Assembly: GCA_016756725.1 (NCBI GenBank)
Contig: JAESII010000007.1
Span: 148,985 to 212,984 of the forward strand
Length of the DNA stretch: 64,000 bases
DNA from: Synergistaceae bacterium
GTDB lineage: Bacteria; Synergistota; Synergistia; Synergistales; Aminithiophilaceae
Direction: 5' to 3'
Shown here: positions 39,026 to 48,717 of the stretch, piece by piece
Position numbering within the stretch: the stretch's first letter is position 1
Layout of the letters: each line of letters opens with the position of its first letter
Notes under the pieces: generated by a model
The model's database searches: none
Told to the model about the DNA's origin: nothing
What the model saw: the letters and a program-made list of their open reading frames with translations, nothing else
Translations under genes and position numbers: made by a program

Positions 39026-39328
39026 TCAGAGGATTTCCTCCAAGGGCTGGACAAAGGCCTTGATCCCGGCGTGGCGGATTTCCTCGCGCTCCTTGAAGGC
39101 CTCAAGAAGGCCCAGGAGGGAGGCGATAAGCTCCCCGCCTCCGGCGACGAAGAAGGCCCAGTTTTTGCCAGGAAAGACAGCATCGTTCCAGTGGGTCTTA
39201 CACCCCCGGTGACAGCCGAGGACATCGGGCCAGGCCGTGTAGCCTTCGGCTCCTCCCTCTTCGAGAAGATCGATGACCTCTTCGACGATGCTTTCGTTAC
39301 AGAAGATCCACAGTGCCTTCAGAGCCAT
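39026..39328 (-). CDS. Small RND-associated protein (PG0541-like)
   Basis: MALKALWIFCNESIVEEVIDLLEEGGAEGYTAWPDVLGCHRGCKTHWNDAVFPGKNWAFFVA; overlaps the 3' end of the RND permease gene. Confidence 0.65.
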   Translation of the reverse strand: MALKALWIFCNESIVEEVIDLLEEGGAEGYTAWPDVLGCHRGCKTHWNDAVFPGKNWAFFVAGGGELIASLLGLLEAFKEREEIRHAGIKAFVQPLEEIL

Positions 39329-42300
39329 GGCGCTTCATCTCCTTCAGTTCCTCGAAGCGGGGCCTGCTGCGGATCCGCTCTTCGACGATTCCATAGAGGA
39401 CCGGCACGAGGACGAGGCTGACCAGGGTGGACAGCAGCAGCCCTCCCATGACGGAAATCGCCAGGGGACGCCAGATCTCCGCTCCTTCACCGCGGCTGAC
39501 GGCCATGGGAAGCATGCCGAAGAAGGTGGTCAGCGTCGTCATGAGAACGGGCCTCAAGCGCCGCTCTCCCGCCTCAAGAAGGGCCTCCATCAGACGGGAG
39601 CCGCGGGCCCGGACGAGGTTGACGTAGTCGACAAGGACAATGGCGTTGTTGACGACGATGCCGACGAGCATGATGATCCCCAGAAACCCCTGGATGGAGA
39701 GATTGACTCCCGTCAGGAGATAGGCGAAGACGACACCGGTCAGGGCAAAAGGAACGCTCCCGAGGATGATCAGGGGATCCAGGTAGGCCTCATACTGGCC
39801 GGCCATGACCATGTAGACGAGGAGAATTCCCAAAAGGGCCATGAGGGCCAGTTGACGGAAGGCCTCGGTCTGCTCCTTGACCTCGCCTCCGAACTGGACT
39901 GTCATGTCGTCGTCGATCTCCATCCCCTCCAGGAGGGCCGTGACGTCGGCCGTGACCTGGCCGAGGGCGCGGCCGTGGACGTTGGCCTCGACGGAGACGA
40001 CGCGCCGCCGGTTTTTGCGGTCCACTTCGGGAGGGCCTTCGGTGAGGCGGATTCCGGCCAAGGAGGAGAGACGGTGGGGCTGGCCCGTTTCGGAAAGGAC
40101 CATGAGCCGGTCGAGGACATCCATGCTGCGTCGATCCTCCTCACCGAGGCGGAGACGGATGGGATAGTCGTCTTCGCCTTCCCAGTAGCGCTCGTTCGGC
40201 TCGTAGCCGTAGAAGTAACCCCGCAGGGTCTGGGCCACCGAGGCGGTTCGGACACCGGCCAGAGCCGCCCGATCCCGGTCGACGTCGACATGTATTTCGG
40301 GCCGTCTCGGCTTCTGGCTCAACGTCACGTCGACGGCGCCGGGGACGGAACGGACCTTTTCGGCGACGTCGCCGGCAAGAGCGAGGACGCGGTCGAGGTC
40401 ATCGCCGTAGACTTCGATCTTCAGGGGCTTCGTCCCCAGGAACATGGCCTTCACGGGCGACGAGACGTAGACGGTCATCCGCTCCACTCCGGGACGGGCC
40501 TCAAGCCAGGTCCGGATCTGCTGGCCCACGTCGAAAGCGGAGCGGTTCCGATCCTTTTTGTCGACGAGCTTGAGACCGACGGTGCCGACATTAGGGCCCT
40601 CGTCCTGTCCCGTGGCGATGCCGTAGCCCTCCTCGGTCTGGCCGTCCCAGCCGAAGACCCACCGGGCCTCGGGAACGTTTTTCAGGCAGAAGTCGACGAT
40701 CTCGCGGACGAGCTCGTCCGTGACCTCGTTCCGCGTTCCTTCGGCAAGGCGGAAGGTGATGGCGATCTCTCCCGTGTCGGGATCGCCCATGAGTTCGGTG
40801 CCGATGAAGCGGAAGCCGAAAAAGGTGAGCCCCAACAGAAGAACGGCGAAAAGGAGGATCTTCTTGCGGTTTGCCAGGGCCCACTGAAGGAAGCCGCGGT
40901 AGCGCCTCTCCAGGCCCGAAAGAAACCGCTCGGCGCCTCGCTGAAAACGGGACAGACGGGTATCCCGGTGGAAAACCTTGGAGGCCAGGACGGGAACGAA
41001 GGTGAGAGCGACGACGAGAGAGGCCGCCACGGCGAGGACCAGGACGATGGAGAGAGCCGAAAAGACGACGCCCACCAGGCCGGTGGTCAGGGCGAGAGGC
41101 AAGAGAACGACGACCGTCGTCAGCGTCGAGGCAACGAGGGCAGAGCCCACCTCTTCGGCTCCGAGGACGGCGGCGACGTGGCGTCGCTCTCCCTTTTCGA
41201 GATGGTGGATGATCTGGTCCGTGGCGACGATGGCGTTGTCGACGACCATGCCGCTGGCAACGGCCAGAGCCGAAAGGGTCATGATGTTCAGGGTGAATCC
41301 GAGCTGCCTCATGGCCATGAAGGTGATGATGAGGGAGAAAGGGATGGCGGAGCAGACGACGAGAGAGGCCGAAAGACGTTGCAGGAAGAGCCAGGTGACG
41401 ATGAAGACGAGAAGAATGCCGGCCAGAAGGGACGTCGTCAGGTTGCCCAGGGACATCATGATGTAGTCGGCCGTGTTGAAGACGATGTCGTAGCGCACGT
41501 CCGAGGGCAGGCGGCTTTCGAGTTCCTTCAGCTTGTCCGTGACGGCCCGGGTGACCTCGACGGTGTTGGCGTCGCTGTTTTTGAGGACGATGAGAACCAC
41601 CGACGGGTTACGTCCCATCCACCCCTGGACCTGGCTGTCCTTGTAGCCGTCGATGACGTCGGCCACGTTGGCAAGCCGCACGGGGCGCCCTTCCCGGGTC
41701 CCGACGATGATCTGTCCCATCTCCGCGACGGAGCCGATGCGGCCAGGAACGCGGAGGTAGTATTCGATGGAGCCTTCCTTGAGGCTCCCCGCCGGAACGT
41801 TTAGGTTTTCCCTTTCCAGAGCAGCCGCCAAGGTCTCGAGGGGAATACGGTAAGCCTCAAGCCGCTCAAGGTCGACGTTGACGGTGATTTGCCGTTCCAT
41901 GCCGCCATAGACGAGGACCTGGCCGACGCCCTGGACCTGCTTGAGGTTTTCGACGATGATCTTGTCGGCCAGGTGATAGAGGCCGGGGTAGGACCGTTCG
42001 GCGGTGAGGGCCATCTCGATGACGGGAACGGTCCCCGAAGAGATGCGGAGGATGATGGGCTCTTCGGCATCGGAGGGAAGGCGCCTTTTGGCGAAGGTAA
42101 CGGCGTCCCGGATGTCGCCGACCTTGACATCCAGATCCGCGTCCCAGCCGAACTTGACGGAGACGGCCGAGAGGTTGTCAACCGACTTGGAGTTGATCTC
42201 GTCGACCCCTTCGAGAAGGGCCACCTGGTCCTCCATCTCCCTGGTGATGCGCTGCTCCACGTCTTCAGCGGAGGCACCGGGCCAGGTCGTGAGGATCGTG

Positions 42301-42434
42301 ATGACGGGGGGCTCGATCTCGGGCAGCATGTCGAGCTTCATGCCCCAGAGCGAGACGAGGCCGAGGAGGAGAACGGCACAAAAGACCATCGTCGTCGCCA
42401 CGGAGCGGTGGACAGCCAGTCCCGGCAGTTTCAA
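39297..42434 (-). CDS. Efflux RND transporter permease (AcrB/HAE family)
   Basis: MLPEIEPPVITILTTWPGASAEDVEQRITREMEDQV...FLQRLSASLVV...GMVVDNAIVATDQIIHHLEKG...GIVVNNAIVLVDYVNLVRARG...RPVLMTTLTTFFGMLPMA. Confidence 0.95.
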   Translation of the reverse strand: MKLPGLAVHRSVATTMVFCAVLLLGLVSLWGMKLDMLPEIEPPVITILTTWPGASAEDVEQRITREMEDQVALLEGVDEINSKSVDNLSAVSVKFGWDADLDVKVGDIRDAVTFAKRRLPSDAEEPIILRISSGTVPVIEMALTAERSYPGLYHLADKIIVENLKQVQGVGQVLVYGGMERQITVNVDLERLEAYRIPLETLAAALERENLNVPAGSLKEGSIEYYLRVPGRIGSVAEMGQIIVGTREGRPVRLANVADVIDGYKDSQVQGWMGRNPSVVLIVLKNSDANTVEVTRAVTDKLKELESRLPSDVRYDIVFNTADYIMMSLGNLTTSLLAGILLVFIVTWLFLQRLSASLVVCSAIPFSLIITFMAMRQLGFTLNIMTLSALAVASGMVVDNAIVATDQIIHHLEKGERRHVAAVLGAEEVGSALVASTLTTVVVLLPLALTTGLVGVVFSALSIVLVLAVAASLVVALTFVPVLASKVFHRDTRLSRFQRGAERFLSGLERRYRGFLQWALANRKKILLFAVLLLGLTFFGFRFIGTELMGDPDTGEIAITFRLAEGTRNEVTDELVREIVDFCLKNVPEARWVFGWDGQTEEGYGIATGQDEGPNVGTVGLKLVDKKDRNRSAFDVGQQIRTWLEARPGVERMTVYVSSPVKAMFLGTKPLKIEVYGDDLDRVLALAGDVAEKVRSVPGAVDVTLSQKPRRPEIHVDVDRDRAALAGVRTASVAQTLRGYFYGYEPNERYWEGEDDYPIRLRLGEEDRRSMDVLDRLMVLSETGQPHRLSSLAGIRLTEGPPEVDRKNRRRVVSVEANVHGRALGQVTADVTALLEGMEIDDDMTVQFGGEVKEQTEAFRQLALMALLGILLVYMVMAGQYEAYLDPLIILGSVPFALTGVVFAYLLTGVNLSIQGFLGIIMLVGIVVNNAIVLVDYVNLVRARGSRLMEALLEAGERRLRPVLMTTLTTFFGMLPMAVSRGEGAEIWRPLAISVMGGLLLSTLVSLVLVPVLYGIVEERIRSRPRFEELKEMKRHGSEGTVDLL

Positions 42435-43491
42435 CGGCCCAACACCTCCAGGAGACGGCCATCCTCGAGAGCTCCTGAGCGGGTGACGACAACGGTCTCC
42501 TCGTCACCGAGGCCATCGACGATTTCGACCCAGTTGCCCTCCTCAAGACCGGTTCTGACGATCCGGATTCGGGCCCTCCCGTCGGCGTCGACGACGTAGC
42601 AGGCCCGCTCCCCCGTCCCCTCGACGGGGAAGAGGGCCTCCCGCGGCAGGGCCAGGCCCTGACGTTACCGGTCCGCGTCATTTCGTCCAAGGCTGGGGCA
42701 AGACGGCTGACCCGGCCCTGGAAAGCCCTGCCAGGCAGGGCGTCGACGGCGATATCGGCCTTCTGGCCGATTGAGACCCTGAGGAAGGCCGCTTCTGGGA
42801 GAGAGCCGCGAACCCTGACCCGGCTCTGGCTGTGAATGATGAAGGCCGGTTCATTGACGCTGGAACTGTCACCGGCGTCGATGAACCGCCCGGCAACGAC
42901 GCCGCCGACGGGCGCCGTCAGACGATGGTAGCTCATCTGGGTGAGGAGCTCAGTCTTGGCCTCCCGGGCCTGGACAAGTCCCTTCTCGGCTGCTTCTCGG
43001 CCGGCCCGGGCCGTCTCGTAGCGTCCCTTGGCATGGTCATAGGCCTGGCGGCTGATGACCTCCTCGTCATGAAGGCTGCGGTAACGCTCGTAATCGAGGG
43101 CCGCCGTCTCCTCCTCAACCCTAGCCTGGCGCAAGAAAGCCGCCGCTGCCGCCTCGGCGGCCTCGACCTGGGCAAGACCGCTCCGGAGCAGGCTGTCATC
43201 GAGCTGAGCCAGGACCTGACCGGCCTCGACGGCATCACCGAGATCAGCAGATACGGAAAGAACAGTCCGTCCCGGCAGTTTGGCGACGACGGCCGCCGAC
43301 TCCTCAGGCTCCAGGGTGGCGACGAAAGAGACCCTCTCGAGAAAGGTGCGTGACTCGAGGCGACTTGCCACAACAGGCAGCCCCTTCTCCTCCGGCCTAT
43401 CCCCACCGATATGTCGGCCCTGGAAGCCTCGGAAGACAATCAGACCCAGAAGAAGGAGAACGCAGACAAGGAGGATCAGGAGGCGCTTCAT
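42431..43491 (-). pseudogene. RND periplasmic adaptor (MFP), disrupted by frameshift/short deletion near 42664
   Basis: Good HlyD-type N-terminus through ...FQGRVSRLAPALDEMTRTGNVR; normal C-terminus resumes in another frame as LALPREALFPVEGTGERACYVVDADGRARIRIVRTGLEEGNWVEIVDGLGDEETVVVTRSGALEDGRLLEVLGR*, whose TGA overlaps the RND TTG start. Confidence 0.85.
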
Positions 43492-44786
43492 GGCCGAGAA
43501 GCCTCTCCTGTGCCGTCAGGGCCGTCATTCCGGCCGATGGAGAAAGTCAGATCGGCGTCGGCCTTGAAGGCATCGTAGACGGCCTGGACCAGCTGTGTTC
43601 TGGCGTTGGTCAGAGCCACCTGAGCATCGAGAACATCCAGGTTGGTCCCGACTTGAGCCTTGTAGCGACGCAGAGCCATGCGGTGATCTTCCTCGGCCAG
43701 GGCCACCTGATCGACGGCGACACGATAACGCTGCAGGGCCGAGTCTAAATCAAGCCGTGCCGTGGCCACCTCGAGGAGAACCTGACGTTCCATGTCCTCC
43801 GTTCGGGCCAGGACCTCCTTGGCGACCCCCCGGGCCCGGTCCACGTCGGCCTTGATTTCTCCGGAGTCGTAGAGGCGCCACTGGGCCGCCAGCGTGACCT
43901 GCCAGCTGTCGTGCTGATTCGGGTAGAAGCTGTCTCCGACGTCGCTGGCCTGAGCCTCGAGAACGAGCTGAGGCCGGGCTTGACCGGCGGCGGCTCGCGC
44001 CGTCATCTCCGCCGCGGCCCGGGCCGCGGCGAGAGCCTTGAGTTCGGCCCGTTCGACCAGGGCCTCGCTCTCCGCTTCGGCGACGGCGGGCAGGGTAAAG
44101 GAAGGAAGTTCCATCTGAGGAGCAGGCAGGCTCCACTCGGCTCCGAGCGCAAGGCCAATGGCACGCTCCAGGGCCTTGCGGGCAACCTCAACGGCATTGG
44201 CGGCCCGGATCCGGTTCAGCTCGGCGTCAGAAAGGGAGACCTGGGCCCGGAGCAGTTCGTTCTTGGCGACCAGTCCGTTCCGGTAGAGAGAATCGGCGTC
44301 CTTGCGGTGCTCCTCGGCGAGATTGACGGCCTCTTCGGCGACCTCAAGGGCCGCCCGGGCCTGCTGAAGGCTGAAATAGGCCCGGCTGACTCCGTTGAAG
44401 ACGGTCTGGACGGTGCGGCGCTCTTCGGCCCGATAGGCGTCGACTTCAAGGCGGGCCGCGCTGAGGCCGGACTGAAGGGTGCCGCCGCTGTAGAGGATCT
44501 GGCTGAGCTTCAGCGCCGCCTGCCAGGTCTCCTTGAACCCGCTGACGACGTAGTCTCCCGTGGGCAAGCCGTTGCGGAAGACGGCGCTTACGGGAGCCTC
44601 GTCATAGCGGACGACGCCGACAGTGGCGTCAAGGCGTGGCCCCAGCCGCGAGGCAGCGCCTCGTGCAGCGGCCTCGGCCTGAGCAACCCGCTCCCCGGCC
44701 GCCGTGATCTGGCCGTTGTTGCTGGCAGCCAGTTCGATGGCCCGCTCCAGCGTCAGCTCCTCTGAGGCCCAGACGCGACGGCCCAC
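43488..44786 (-). CDS. TolC family outer-membrane efflux protein
   Basis: LTLERAIELAASNNGQITAAGERVAQAEAAARGAASRLGPRLDATV...DVLDAQVALTNARTQLVQAVYDAFKADADL. Confidence 0.92.
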   Translation of the reverse strand: MGRRVWASEELTLERAIELAASNNGQITAAGERVAQAEAAARGAASRLGPRLDATVGVVRYDEAPVSAVFRNGLPTGDYVVSGFKETWQAALKLSQILYSGGTLQSGLSAARLEVDAYRAEERRTVQTVFNGVSRAYFSLQQARAALEVAEEAVNLAEEHRKDADSLYRNGLVAKNELLRAQVSLSDAELNRIRAANAVEVARKALERAIGLALGAEWSLPAPQMELPSFTLPAVAEAESEALVERAELKALAAARAAAEMTARAAAGQARPQLVLEAQASDVGDSFYPNQHDSWQVTLAAQWRLYDSGEIKADVDRARGVAKEVLARTEDMERQVLLEVATARLDLDSALQRYRVAVDQVALAEEDHRMALRRYKAQVGTNLDVLDAQVALTNARTQLVQAVYDAFKADADLTFSIGRNDGPDGTGEASRP

Positions 44787-44850
44787 GGCAAGGGTAACGA
44801 GACAGAGAGCGAAGAGCAGTGCCAGGCGTACCAGGCGGGACCTCAGATGA

Positions 44851-45456
44851 TCAGATATAGCTATCTCCTCCTTCTATGATCCGCTTGACGGCGTAGCGCC
44901 AGAGTCTTTTCGCCTTGACGACGTCCAAGTTGACGCCGAGTTGGAGGACGAGCCCGTCGAAGGCGGCTCCCAGGAGTTCCAGAATCTCCTCAGCCGCATG
45001 TTCCTTCCCCTTGAAACGAGGAAAGACCTGAAGGAAGAGAGATTGGAGCCGATGAAAGATGGCTTCCGTCATCTCCCGATAGAGCCGGCCGATCTCCTCC
45101 TGCCCCCGCTTCGTTTCGATCCAGATGTTGGCCCAAAGGAGCAGGGCCTCTCTGTCTTCGGCAAGACCCTGCAGACGACGCTCGCCTTGCTCTATGATGA
45201 AGGCGACGGGATCATCCGGCAGAGGCGCTCGGCCGGGGTCGAAGACAGCCCGGAGAGCCTCGGCCTCCTCCTCCTCCTCGAGAATGGCCCCGTAGATCTC
45301 CTGCTTGCTCTTGAAATGCCAGTAAAGGGCGCCCTTGCTCACTCCGGCCTCCCGTGCGATCTGCTCAACGCCGGTGGCATGGAAACCACCGAGGGCAAAC
45401 CGACGCCTGGCTCCTGCAAGGATCCTTTCCCGCGTCTCCAGCGCCTGATCCGTCAT
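44851..45456 (-). CDS. TetR/AcrR family transcriptional regulator
   Basis: ATG at 45456: MTDQALETRERILAGARRRFALGGFHATGVEQIAREAGVSKGALYWHFKSKQEIYGAIL. Confidence 0.93.
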   Translation of the reverse strand: MTDQALETRERILAGARRRFALGGFHATGVEQIAREAGVSKGALYWHFKSKQEIYGAILEEEEEAEALRAVFDPGRAPLPDDPVAFIIEQGERRLQGLAEDREALLLWANIWIETKRGQEEIGRLYREMTEAIFHRLQSLFLQVFPRFKGKEHAAEEILELLGAAFDGLVLQLGVNLDVVKAKRLWRYAVKRIIEGGDSYI

Positions 45457-45512
45457 GGCACCCTCCCCTTGCCGAAGTCGTTTCTCATAGATTTTCCGTC
45501 TTAGGAAGGTAC

Positions 45513-45535
45513 AACATACCAACCGGTCTGTCAAC
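45513..45535. promoter_or_regulatory. Candidate TetR-family operator
   Basis: aacATACCAACCGGTCTGTcaac, imperfect palindrome around ACCGGT, immediately upstream of the tetR ATG. Confidence 0.5.
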
Positions 45536-45539
45536 ATAA

Positions 45540-45585
45540 AATCCAAAGGACGAGGAGGGCTTCGGCCCTCCTCGTCCTTTGGATT
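45540..45585. terminator. Terminator downstream of tctA (21-bp stem, TTCG loop)
   Basis: aatccaaaggacgaggagggc-ttcg-gccctcctcgtcctttggatt. Confidence 0.9.
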
Positions 45586-45596
45586 GGGAAAGGCGG

Positions 45597-47099
45597 CTAA
45601 GAGCGATTCCAGGGCAGTTTGATGCGCGACGACAGGAAGGGCCAGGCGATGGAACCGATGGCCAGAAAGAAGAGCGTCCAGCAGATGCCGTTGCGGAAAA
45701 AGACGCCGAAATCGCCGTCGGCGAGCATGAGAGCCATGCGGAAGTTCTGCTCCATCGACGAGCCGACGACGACGGCCAAAATAAGCGGAGCCGTGGGGAC
45801 CTTGTATTTTTTCATGCCATAACCGACAAGCCCGAAGAGGATTAGGAGAACGAATTCGACGACGCTGAAGTTGATGGTGTAAACGCCGACGAAGGCGAGG
45901 GCTACGATGACGGGATAAAGGACTTTGGGCGGAACGGCCAGGACACGCACCAGCAGGCCTGCCAGAGGGATGTTGATGAAGGCGCAGGCCACGTTACCGA
46001 GGAACATGCTGGCGATGACGGCCCAGGCGACATCGGCATGCTGCTGAAAGAGGAGAGGCCCCGGCTGGAGACCGAGGATCATGAGGGCTCCGAGCATGAC
46101 CGCCGTCGTCCCCGAACCGGGAACACCGAGGGTCATCATGGGAATAAGGGCTCCGACGGAGCAGGCATTGTTGGCCGCCTCCGGCGCGGCAAGGCCCTCA
46201 ATGGTTCCCGTCCCGAAACGCTCCGGCTCCTTGGAAAGCTGCTTTTCGTTGTTGTAGGCCATGAGGGCCGCGATCGTCGCCCCTGCTCCGGGCAGGACAC
46301 CGACGAGAAAGCCGACGGGCGTCTCCCTCAGGATGGGAATAATGCTCCGCCTCCAGTCATCGAGGGTGATCCAGATGCGGCCGAATTTCTTCTGGATGGC
46401 CTGAAGACCTCCTCCAGAGGCGATGTTCTCGAGGTTCTTGAAGACCTCCCCCAGGCCGTAGACTCCGATGATGACGACGACGAAATCGATGCCCGTCTGG
46501 AGTTCCATCAGACCGAAGGTGAAACGGAGAACGCCGGTCTGATAATCGATGCCAACGGTGGAGATCATGAGGCCCACCAGGAGGGAGATGAAGCCCTTGA
46601 AGAGGGCCTCCTTGGAGATGGCCGCCGTCGCCGAGAGGGCAAAGATCATGAGCATGAAGTATTCGGGGGGCCCGAAACGAAGGGCAAAGCGGGCGACGGG
46701 GATGGCGACGATGACGAAGGCAACGGTGGCGATGAGGCCACCGATGAAGGAGGCGATGGCCGAAATGGCCAAAGCCGCCTCGGCGCGCCCGTTCTGGGCC
46801 ATGGGGTAGCCGTCGAAGCAGGCGGCGACGGCTGCCCCGTCGCCGGGAACGTTGAGCAGGATCGAGCTGCGCGATCCGCCGAACATGGCACCGTAATAGA
46901 CGGCACACATGGTGATCAGGGCCGTGGCCGGCTCCATGGTGAAGGTCAGGGGAAGGAGAAGGGCGATGCCCGTCGTCGGCCCCAGGCCGGGCAACATGCC
47001 GAGAATCGTCCCCAGGATCGATCCGGCAACCATCCAGATCAGGTTAAGAGGCGTCAGGACGACGGAGAAGCCGAGAAGTAGATTTTGAATCAGTTCCAT
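45597..47099 (-). CDS. tctA: Tripartite tricarboxylate transporter permease TctA
   Basis: GTILGMLPGLGPTTGIALLLPLTF, GVLPGAGATIAALMAYNNEKQLSK, FGTGTIEGLAAPEAANNACSVGALIPMMTLGVPGSGTTAVMLGALMILGLQPGP. Confidence 0.97.
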   Translation of the reverse strand: MELIQNLLLGFSVVLTPLNLIWMVAGSILGTILGMLPGLGPTTGIALLLPLTFTMEPATALITMCAVYYGAMFGGSRSSILLNVPGDGAAVAACFDGYPMAQNGRAEAALAISAIASFIGGLIATVAFVIVAIPVARFALRFGPPEYFMLMIFALSATAAISKEALFKGFISLLVGLMISTVGIDYQTGVLRFTFGLMELQTGIDFVVVIIGVYGLGEVFKNLENIASGGGLQAIQKKFGRIWITLDDWRRSIIPILRETPVGFLVGVLPGAGATIAALMAYNNEKQLSKEPERFGTGTIEGLAAPEAANNACSVGALIPMMTLGVPGSGTTAVMLGALMILGLQPGPLLFQQHADVAWAVIASMFLGNVACAFINIPLAGLLVRVLAVPPKVLYPVIVALAFVGVYTINFSVVEFVLLILFGLVGYGMKKYKVPTAPLILAVVVGSSMEQNFRMALMLADGDFGVFFRNGICWTLFFLAIGSIAWPFLSSRIKLPWNRS

Positions 47100-47118
47100 T
47101 GAGAGTCACCTCCGCCCG

Positions 47119-47547
47119 TCAGGGAAGGTTCATGTAGAAGATCTTTTCGAAGACATACCAGACGCCGAAGGAGAAGGTGACAGCGATGAGGCTGTTGACG
47201 ATCCAGGCTTTGGCGCCGTTGACGGCGAAGAGGAGGCCGCCGAGGAAAAGGATCGTCGACGGAATGAAGCCGATCCGTTCGAAAAGGGCCGTATAGGCCA
47301 GACAGATCAGGATGGTCACGACGATGAGGCGCTTCGATCCTCCCTTTTTCGCCGACGACGGGTGATGACGGAGCCCCTTGAGAAGAACGACGATCCCCAT
47401 GGCAACGAGAAGGACGCCCAGAGCGAGGGGAAAGAAGAGGGGGGCCCAGGGATTGCCCACCATGGCCTTGGGCAGGTGCAGGGTCTGAACGGTGTAGGCC
47501 ATCCCGAAAAGGATCGAAACGGCACCGACGAGGACATCGGAACGCAT
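47119..47547 (-). CDS. tctB: Tripartite tricarboxylate transporter TctB family protein
   Basis: Small 4-TM protein between tctA and tctC; VGNPWAPLFFPLALGVLLVAMGIVVLLKGLR. Confidence 0.85.
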   Translation of the reverse strand: MRSDVLVGAVSILFGMAYTVQTLHLPKAMVGNPWAPLFFPLALGVLLVAMGIVVLLKGLRHHPSSAKKGGSKRLIVVTILICLAYTALFERIGFIPSTILFLGGLLFAVNGAKAWIVNSLIAVTFSFGVWYVFEKIFYMNLP

Positions 47548-47569
47548 GAACTCACCTCCTCGACGAAAA

Positions 47570-47595
47570 GGCCGGAGGGGCTGTCCCCTCCGGCC
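47570..47595. terminator. Hairpin between tctC and tctB (attenuator candidate)
   Basis: ggccggagggg-ctgt-cccctccggcc. Confidence 0.65.
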
Positions 47596-47611
47596 GCTTC
47601 TTTGGGGGACG

Positions 47612-48604
47612 CTACTGAGCCTTGAAAAGACCGATTTCCGTCAGGAGGTCCTTGTACTCCTCGTTGGTCTTCTCGAGGAAGGCGGCGAAGGCCTCTGATT
47701 CCATGAAGGCCTTGGTCCAGCCGTTCTTCAAGCAGACCTCGTCCCATTCGGGCGTCTCTGACATCTTCCGGAGGGCCTCGGTCAGGTAGACCTTTTCGTC
47801 GGCGCCGACCCCGGGGGCGGCAAAGATGCCCCGCCAGTTGATGAAGGTCGTGTCAATGCCCGCCTCTTTCAGTGTCGGCACCTGGCCCAGGACGCCGGCG
47901 TCGACCCGCTGCGGAGCCGTGAGAGCCAGCACGCGGATCTCGCCGGCCTCAAGGGGCCCCACCGTCTCGGCCATGCCCGTCGAGAGAAGATCGATGTGAC
48001 CGCCCATGAGAGCCGCCATGGGGCCTTCCTGGAAGGCGATGTAGGGAATCTCCCGGATGTCCTTGACGCCGGCGGCCTTGGCGGCCTGAAGGAACTGGAT
48101 GTGGTCCATGCTGCCGAAGGAGGAATTGCCGCCCGTCTTCACGGCCTTGGGATCCTTTTTGAGAGCCTCCATGACGTCACCGATGGTCTGATAGGGCGAA
48201 TCCTTGGGAACGGCGAAGGCGCCGAAGTCGTTGATCAGCATGGCCAGCGGGGTGAGATCCCGATAGCTCAGTTTGGTCTGACCCGTGAGGTTGATGAGAA
48301 GGAGAGGGGGGGAATAGACGATGAGGCTGTAGGGGTCGGCCTTTTTCTTCTGCATGTAGGCCAGGCCGACGCCGCCGCCGCCACCGGGCTTGTTGATGAC
48401 GGGCATGGGCTGGGTGATGATGCCCGTGTCGCCCAGGACCTTGGCCGAGAGGCGGGCCGTCGTGTCCCAGCCGCCGCCGGCACCGCCGGGGGCGATGAAC
48501 TCGAAGGGGCGGGCCGGGAAGTCAGCCGCCATGGCCGAGGAGACGAGGAAAAAGACGGCGAGAAGCGCGAAAAGGCCGGCAGAGAGGGTGCTCTTTCGTT
48601 TCAT
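47612..48604 (-). CDS. tctC: Tripartite tricarboxylate transporter substrate-binding protein TctC
   Basis: Signal peptide; DFPARPFEFIAPGGAGGGWDTTARLSAKVL...INKPGGGGGVGLAYM; ATG at 48604. Confidence 0.93.
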   Translation of the reverse strand: MKRKSTLSAGLFALLAVFFLVSSAMAADFPARPFEFIAPGGAGGGWDTTARLSAKVLGDTGIITQPMPVINKPGGGGGVGLAYMQKKKADPYSLIVYSPPLLLINLTGQTKLSYRDLTPLAMLINDFGAFAVPKDSPYQTIGDVMEALKKDPKAVKTGGNSSFGSMDHIQFLQAAKAAGVKDIREIPYIAFQEGPMAALMGGHIDLLSTGMAETVGPLEAGEIRVLALTAPQRVDAGVLGQVPTLKEAGIDTTFINWRGIFAAPGVGADEKVYLTEALRKMSETPEWDEVCLKNGWTKAFMESEAFAAFLEKTNEEYKDLLTEIGLFKAQ

Positions 48605-48717
48605 GGACAATTCCCTCCTTATTCCGGTCACAGCCGGAAAGATTTAAGGTCATTGTCCCTTTCCAGTAAGGTCCCTTCAAGTTTATGAAGCTAAAGAAAG
48701 GTTTTGTAAGGTTTTGG

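Noticed and set aside
39273-41804. 843-aa ORF antisense to the RND permease
   Set aside because: Shadow ORF from GC-rich codon structure; composition rich in D/G/E/R with no domain, and the opposite strand encodes a clear AcrB-family protein.
46038-47081. 347-aa ORF antisense to tctA
   Set aside because: Shadow ORF; tctA is unambiguous.
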